From Oceanococcus sp041625325 (GTDB lineage: Bacteria > Pseudomonadota > Gammaproteobacteria > Nevskiales > Oceanococcaceae), in contig JBFJTN010000052.1 in NCBI GenBank assembly GCA_041625325.1, positions 1-17,780 of the forward strand: 17,780 bases of DNA, read 5' to 3'. Made by a program: the position numbers and the translations under genes. Of the stretch, positions 14,367-17,780 are shown in pieces. The notes beneath the pieces are model-generated. The model saw nothing but the letters and a program-made list of their open reading frames with translations. It had not been told where the DNA came from and ran no database searches. Position 1 is the stretch's first letter, and the number at the start of each line of letters is the position of its first letter.

Positions 14367-14370
14367 CTCC
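14367..14370 (-). promoter_or_regulatory. Ribosome site supporting a TTG start
   Basis: GGAG on the minus strand, followed by AACAGGC and TTG, supports the non-AUG start of the Tat-signal subunit at 14359. The downstream Tat motif is intact in this frame. Confidence 0.6.
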
Positions 14371-14387
14371 GGAGGGGCGGGCGACGC

Positions 14388-14403
14388 GGTCCGATTATGG
14401 ACC
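14388..14403. promoter_or_regulatory. Dyad enclosing a -10 box of the Tat-subunit/dehydrogenase operon
   Basis: GGTCC-GATTAT-GGACC is a 5-6-5 inverted repeat. Its centre contains CATAAT on the minus strand (14394-14399), five of six matches to TATAAT, about 35 bases before the TTG start. No clear -35 is visible. A dyad over a -10 box suggests a repressor site, but an accidental palindrome cannot be excluded. Confidence 0.4.
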
Positions 14404-14438
14404 AGTCGGATGGCCGCTGCAGGGCCCGCCGGGAGGGC

Positions 14439-14444
14439 TAGAAT
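14439..14444 (+). promoter_or_regulatory. Likely -10 box of the cupin gene
   Basis: TAGAAT matches TATAAT at five of six positions, 30 bases before the cupin ATG. The -35 region is poor. The ribosome site GGGGAGG begins at 14461. Confidence 0.4.
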
Positions 14445-14473
14445 GAGGGGCAGGCCACCAGGGGAGGCAGGAC

Positions 14474-14980
14474 ATGAGCAAGCCCATCACGCCGGTACTG
14501 CGCCTGGCGGATCTCAGGCTGGAGCCTTTCCGACACGGCCAGGCCTATGCCTCGCAGGATGCGGGCCTGGCAGGGCCACTGGGCCTCACCCGTCTCGGGG
14601 CCAGCTACAGCGAGGTGCCGCCAGGTCAGTCCGGCTGTCCCTTCCATGTGCACCATGTCGAGGACGAGATGTTCGTCATCCTCGAAGGGCAGGGCCGCTA
14701 CCGTTTCGGCGATCGCAGCTACGAGGTGCGCGCAGGTGATGTGCTGGGCGCGCCCTGCGGCGGCCCCGAGTTTGCGCACAAGCTGACCAATACCGGGCCG
14801 GGGCCATTGAAGTACCTGTCCATCTCGACCCTGGCCGAAACCGAGGTCTGCGAGTATCCGGATTCCGGCAAGTTCGGGGTGTTCAGTCGCCGCCAGGCTG
14901 CGGCGGGGGAGCGTCTGAGGTTCCTGGGACGCCTGGAGGATGGCCGCGACTACTGGGAAGGCGAGGACCGCCCGGACTAG
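14474..14980 (+). CDS. Single-domain cupin protein
   Basis: This is a 168-residue small cupin without signal peptide. Cupin motif 1 is G54-CPFHVHHVEDEMFVILEG-72 with H58, H60 and E65. Motif 2 is G88-DVLGAPCGGPEFAHKLTN-106 with H102. These residues can hold one divalent metal ion in the usual 3-His/1-Glu geometry. The C-terminal part (EYPDSGKFGVF, RLEDGRDYWEGE) is typical of small cupins near oxidoreductases. A good GGGGAGG site at 14461-14467 precedes the ATG by 6 bases. It is divergent from the Tat-subunit/dehydrogenase operon, sharing a 114-base promoter region. Substrate unknown; enzymes (isomerase, dioxygenase) and sugar-binding proteins are both possible. Confidence 0.9.
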   Translation: MSKPITPVLRLADLRLEPFRHGQAYASQDAGLAGPLGLTRLGASYSEVPPGQSGCPFHVHHVEDEMFVILEGQGRYRFGDRSYEVRAGDVLGAPCGGPEFAHKLTNTGPGPLKYLSISTLAETEVCEYPDSGKFGVFSRRQAAAGERLRFLGRLEDGRDYWEGEDRPD

Positions 14981-14999
14981 GCCCGCCCGAGGGGTGGGT

Positions 15000-15015
15000 C
15001 TCGACCATGGTCTAG
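15000..15015. promoter_or_regulatory. 7-2-7 inverted repeat upstream of TPR gene
   Basis: CTCGACC-AT-GGTCTAG pairs at 6 of 7 positions per arm around a central AT. It shares 12 of 14 bases with TAGACCTTGGTCTA at 12153-12166. It lies 56 bases before the TPR start, 19 bases after the cupin stop and 23 bases before a -10-like TAGGAT, the same geometry as the permease-propeller site. Confidence 0.6.
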
Positions 15016-15038
15016 GCGGTGCCGGTGCCGGGCTGGGC

Positions 15039-15044
15039 TAGGAT
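15039..15044 (+). promoter_or_regulatory. -10-like hexamer of the TPR gene
   Basis: TAGGAT matches TATAAT at four of six positions. A start near 15051 would give a leader of about 20 bases before the ATG at 15071. The inverted repeat would be centred near -43.5. Confidence 0.45.
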
Positions 15045-15070
15045 GCGCGCATGATCGAGAAGATGACGGC

Positions 15071-16720
15071 ATGCGCCTGATGCGCGCTGTGGTGGCCTGG
15101 CGGGGGCGCCTGCTGGTGCTGGCCCTGGCCTTGACGACGGCCGCCGTGCTGGTCTGGCAGTGGCAGAGTCCCGGCAGCTGGCTGCGCCAGCATCGGGCCG
15201 ATCAGCAGGCCGAGGCTGGCCTGGAGCGCTGGCGCCAGGGTGATCCGGAAGGGGCGCTGGGCGCATTCGATGCGGCGCTGAAGCTGGATCCCTGGCAGCG
15301 CGAGGCCCGCTGGCAGCGGGTGCAGCTGTCCATCCGCCAGGGCCGGGCCGACATCGCCTTCCTGCACCTGACCGCCTATGTGGAGCAGTTTCCCGAGGAT
15401 GCGCGTGGCTGGATGGAACTGGCCCAGGCCATGCGGGCGGGCGGGGTCAGCGTGGACGCCGAGGAGATCGCCGGGCGGGCGGTGGATGCGGCGCCCGTGG
15501 CGATTGCGCCACGCCTGCTGCGGGCGGAGTTGCGCCTGGGCAACGGGCGCCTGTCCGGGGCCGGCAGCGACATCGCCGCCGTGCTGGCGCAGGAGCCGGA
15601 GCAGCCGCAGGCTCTGAGGCTGCAGCGCCAATGGCGGGCGGCTGTCGAGGCCGGGCGCGAAGAGGCGGCCGCGACCCGGCCGCCGGACCGGCGCCGCGGC
15701 CAGTTCTGGCCCAGCGCCCTGGGCCGGCATGTCTCGGCAGTCCTGGCCGCGATGGGACAGCAGCAGTGGGACCAGGCGGCGGGGGCGGCTGAAGACGCTG
15801 CCCGGGCATACCCGGGCACCATGTTCGGCCCCTGGTTGCAGGCGGTCGTGGCCCTGAACCAGGGGCAGCATGCGCAGGCCGAAGCCCTGCTGCTCGAGGC
15901 CCTGCAGCTGGCACCCCGCTCGCAGCGGGCGCTGACCCTGCTGACCCAGGTCTGGGCCCGCTGGCTGGGGGTCACCCAGGCGGCGGACCGCTTGCTGGCC
16001 CTGGTGGACCGGGACCCGGGGCATGAGCTGCCCTGGACCATTGCGGCCCAGGCGTTCATCGAGGCGCGTCAGCCTTCCCGCGCCCTGGCCGAAATGCGCG
16101 AGCGCCTGGGCCTGCCGGGCGCCGGAGCGATTCCCTACCGGCGGCTGGTGGAGCTGCAACTGCAACTCGATGATCCTGCCGCGGCGCTGGCCCGCTGCCG
16201 GGAAGGCCTGTCCCGGCATCCGCAGGACAGGGAACTGGCCGGGCAGCTCCCCGCGCTGCTGGCCCGGCTGGGCCAGGATCAGGCCGCGCGAGCGGCCTAT
16301 CAGGACTTCCTTGAGCGCTGGCCGGATGATCACCTGGCCAGCGCGGGCTATCTTCAGCTGTTGCTGGAGAGCTCGCCAGGAGACCTGGATGAAGCGAGGG
16401 CCGTGACCGAGCGTCTGGCCCGGGACTACCCTTCCGAGGCCCTGGTCCTGGACGCCATGGCCCGCGCCCGACTGGCGCTGGGCGAGGTGGACGCGGCGCG
16501 CGAGCTGGCGGATGCAGCCGTGCGCAGCGAGCCGGACAATCCGTCCTACATCTTTCGACTGGCCAGCATCCGCGCCCGCCTGGGTGACCGCGCTGGCGCC
16601 CTGCGTGCCATCGACCGCGCGCTGGCGGCGCCAGGTGGCTTTGCCGAGCGCATTGATGCCCTGCAGCTGCGTCGCCGGCTGCAGGACGAAGGCGCTCTCA
16701 GCGGCCCTGCAGTGCCCTGA
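15071..16720 (+). CDS. Membrane-anchored tetratricopeptide-repeat protein
   Basis: This is a 549-residue protein with one N-terminal membrane segment (about 13-30, LLVLALALTTAAVLVWQW). A long chain of helical TPR-like repeats follows. Units such as GDPEGALGAFDAALKLDP, GQHAQAEALLLEALQLAP, DPAAALARCREGLSRHP and GDRAGALRAIDRALAAPG match the repeat consensus, with alanine at the small-residue positions. A charged low-order segment (EEAAATRPPDRRRG) at about 197-210 splits the repeats into two blocks. TPR arrays are protein-binding scaffolds; with the anchor the repeats should face the periplasm. Proteins of this kind often occur beside ASPIC/UnbV proteins. Shared promoter geometry suggests joint control with the permease-propeller operon. 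The end overlaps the convergent ATP-grasp gene by 23 bases. Confidence 0.88.
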   Translation: MRLMRAVVAWRGRLLVLALALTTAAVLVWQWQSPGSWLRQHRADQQAEAGLERWRQGDPEGALGAFDAALKLDPWQREARWQRVQLSIRQGRADIAFLHLTAYVEQFPEDARGWMELAQAMRAGGVSVDAEEIAGRAVDAAPVAIAPRLLRAELRLGNGRLSGAGSDIAAVLAQEPEQPQALRLQRQWRAAVEAGREEAAATRPPDRRRGQFWPSALGRHVSAVLAAMGQQQWDQAAGAAEDAARAYPGTMFGPWLQAVVALNQGQHAQAEALLLEALQLAPRSQRALTLLTQVWARWLGVTQAADRLLALVDRDPGHELPWTIAAQAFIEARQPSRALAEMRERLGLPGAGAIPYRRLVELQLQLDDPAAALARCREGLSRHPQDRELAGQLPALLARLGQDQAARAAYQDFLERWPDDHLASAGYLQLLLESSPGDLDEARAVTERLARDYPSEALVLDAMARARLALGEVDAARELADAAVRSEPDNPSYIFRLASIRARLGDRAGALRAIDRALAAPGGFAERIDALQLRRRLQDEGALSGPAVP

Positions 16721-17780
16721 TCAGGCAGCAGGACTCGTCCACCACGACCGGGGCGAAGCCGCTGCCCGGCGCGCGCAGACCCAGCACCTGGCCCTGGAAC
16801 ACTCGTGCGGCGGCGCCGATCACCTGGCCGCGGTCGGCAAACAGGCGCAGGTCGTATTTCCAGGGCTCGCCCTCACGCCACAGTTGCGGATGGGCGGCGT
16901 ACTGCTGGGCCAGGTACTGCGCTGCCGGCAGGCTGGCCAGCTTCGCGCGGCTGATCTTGCGGCCGAGGTAGACGCCCCGGCTGGCATGGCCGCAGCTGGG
17001 TTTGAACACCCAGTCGGCCCGCTCGGCATACCACTGATCCTGGCTGCGTTCGCGCATGGGCAGCGTGCGCGCGATACGAAACTGCTGCTGTCCGTCCTGC
17101 GCCAGCATGGGCTGACAGGACCAGTCGATGAAGCGGCGCTTGTCCGCGATGGCCGTGTAGGCCGCCGGGGAGGGCGCCAGGATCACCCTACCGGCATCCA
17201 GCGCCTGACGGACAGCCCGATGGCCGGGGTGTTCGATGCGAAAATCCGTGCTGCGCCAGTAGATGCGGTCAATGACCGTGTTGCTGTCGTGCAGCAGGCC
17301 CTGCTCGAATCGCAAGGTACTGGCATCGACCAGACGCATGTCGCTGGCCCAGGGCCGCAGCAACTGGCACAGAGCTTCCATCTCCGGTCGCAGCGCTTGC
17401 TTGTCCAGCTCGTCGTCGACAATGGCGACGACCCCGGTCGCGGCCGGTTCCAGGCCTAGCAGATCGCGACGGAACAGCGCGATCAGGCGGTCCTCCAGCT
17501 CACCCTGTTCCCAGTCGGCGCAGCAGGGATTGCCCAGCCGGGCGGCCTGGATGGCGCTGAGGATGCCGCCGGCATTGGTATTGACCTCGATCAGCACCGG
17601 ACCGTCCGGGCCCGGGTGCACGTCATAGCTGAGCAGCAGCGGTCGGTCTTCCGCCCCCGGATCATTGGCCACGATGCGCTGCCACAGGGCCTCGATGCCG
17701 CGCAGGATCAGGCGAAAGCTGGCGGCCGGCACCCGAACCGGCAGTGGCAGGGTCGCCGGCCCGTAGCGACGGGCCAGCGG
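16698..17780 (-). CDS. ATP-grasp-like ligase, N-terminus beyond right edge
   Basis: The frame is open to the last base, so the protein starts outside the window; about 360 C-terminal residues are present. Counting from an internal GTG at 17732, VLIEVNTNAGG (47-56) resembles the Mg-ATP-binding ExNxN motif that normally ends an ATP-grasp domain. ADWVFKPSCGHASRGVYLG (239-257) resembles the nucleotide-binding K-P-x-x-G-x-x-S-x-G-V loop, with KYDLRLF at 292-298. Having the ExNxN motif before the FKP loop suggests a circularly permuted or two-domain arrangement. No signal peptide or membrane span is visible in this part. The reaction is unknown; ATP-grasp enzymes usually join a carboxylate to an amine or thiol. 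The family call is based on these motifs alone. Confidence 0.65.
   Translation of the reverse strand, partial: PLARRYGPATLPLPVRVPAASFRLILRGIEALWQRIVANDPGAEDRPLLLSYDVHPGPDGPVLIEVNTNAGGILSAIQAARLGNPCCADWEQGELEDRLIALFRRDLLGLEPAATGVVAIVDDELDKQALRPEMEALCQLLRPWASDMRLVDASTLRFEQGLLHDSNTVIDRIYWRSTDFRIEHPGHRAVRQALDAGRVILAPSPAAYTAIADKRRFIDWSCQPMLAQDGQQQFRIARTLPMRERSQDQWYAERADWVFKPSCGHASRGVYLGRKISRAKLASLPAAQYLAQQYAAHPQLWREGEPWKYDLRLFADRGQVIGAAARVFQGQVLGLRAPGSGFAPVVVDESCCLIRALQGR

Overview
The window is high-GC bacterial DNA, densely packed with genes and free of mobile elements, tRNAs, rRNAs or CRISPR arrays. A thiosulfate-oxidation (Sox) operon of the soxXYZAB type, several c-type cytochromes, Tat-exported proteins and a NarL-type response regulator suggest a sulfur-oxidising proteobacterium, probably gamma- or betaproteobacterial. 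The lineage is inferred, not proved. No soxCD or soxK is visible here.

Left part (1-4680, all minus strand). In transcription order this holds a small cytochrome c, an ArsR-family repressor, a 37-bp imperfect palindrome, a SoxW-like thioredoxin, then soxX, soxY, soxZ, soxA and soxB (soxB runs off the left edge). The repressor has two cysteines 66 residues apart, as in the sulfide/persulfide sensors SqrR and BigR. The palindrome next to it overlaps a good -10 box for the sox operon, so it is a likely operator. Together these look like a self-contained sulfur-responsive Sox module.

Middle (4681-6705, plus strand). After a leader with a long-range inverted repeat come a small exported protein with an STN-like segment, a NarL/FixJ response regulator followed by a strong hairpin, and a small exported protein with a histidine-rich N-terminal segment.

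Right-centre (6706-14359, minus strand). In transcription order: a Tat-signal protein of the gluconate-2-dehydrogenase subunit-3 type, a GMC-family flavin dehydrogenase, a 1065-residue protein that fuses an ArsP-like permease to an FG-GAP/VCBS beta-propeller and an ASPIC/UnbV tail, and a second membrane-anchored FG-GAP/ASPIC protein. The two members of each pair overlap and are probably translationally coupled.

Right end (14474-17780). A single-domain cupin and a membrane-anchored TPR protein lie on the plus strand, followed by a convergent, overlapping and partial ATP-grasp-like gene on the minus strand.

The most unusual signal is a matched pair of 7-2-7 inverted repeats (GTAGACC-TT-GGTCTAC and CTCGACC-AT-GGTCTAG). 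One lies upstream of the permease-propeller operon and the other upstream of the TPR gene. Each has a -10-like hexamer exactly 23 nt downstream. This is the geometry of NarL-family sites, and a NarL-type regulator is encoded in the window. I propose an undescribed regulon joining this regulator, the permease/propeller fusion, its ASPIC partner and the TPR protein. Regulation and function are inferred, not shown.
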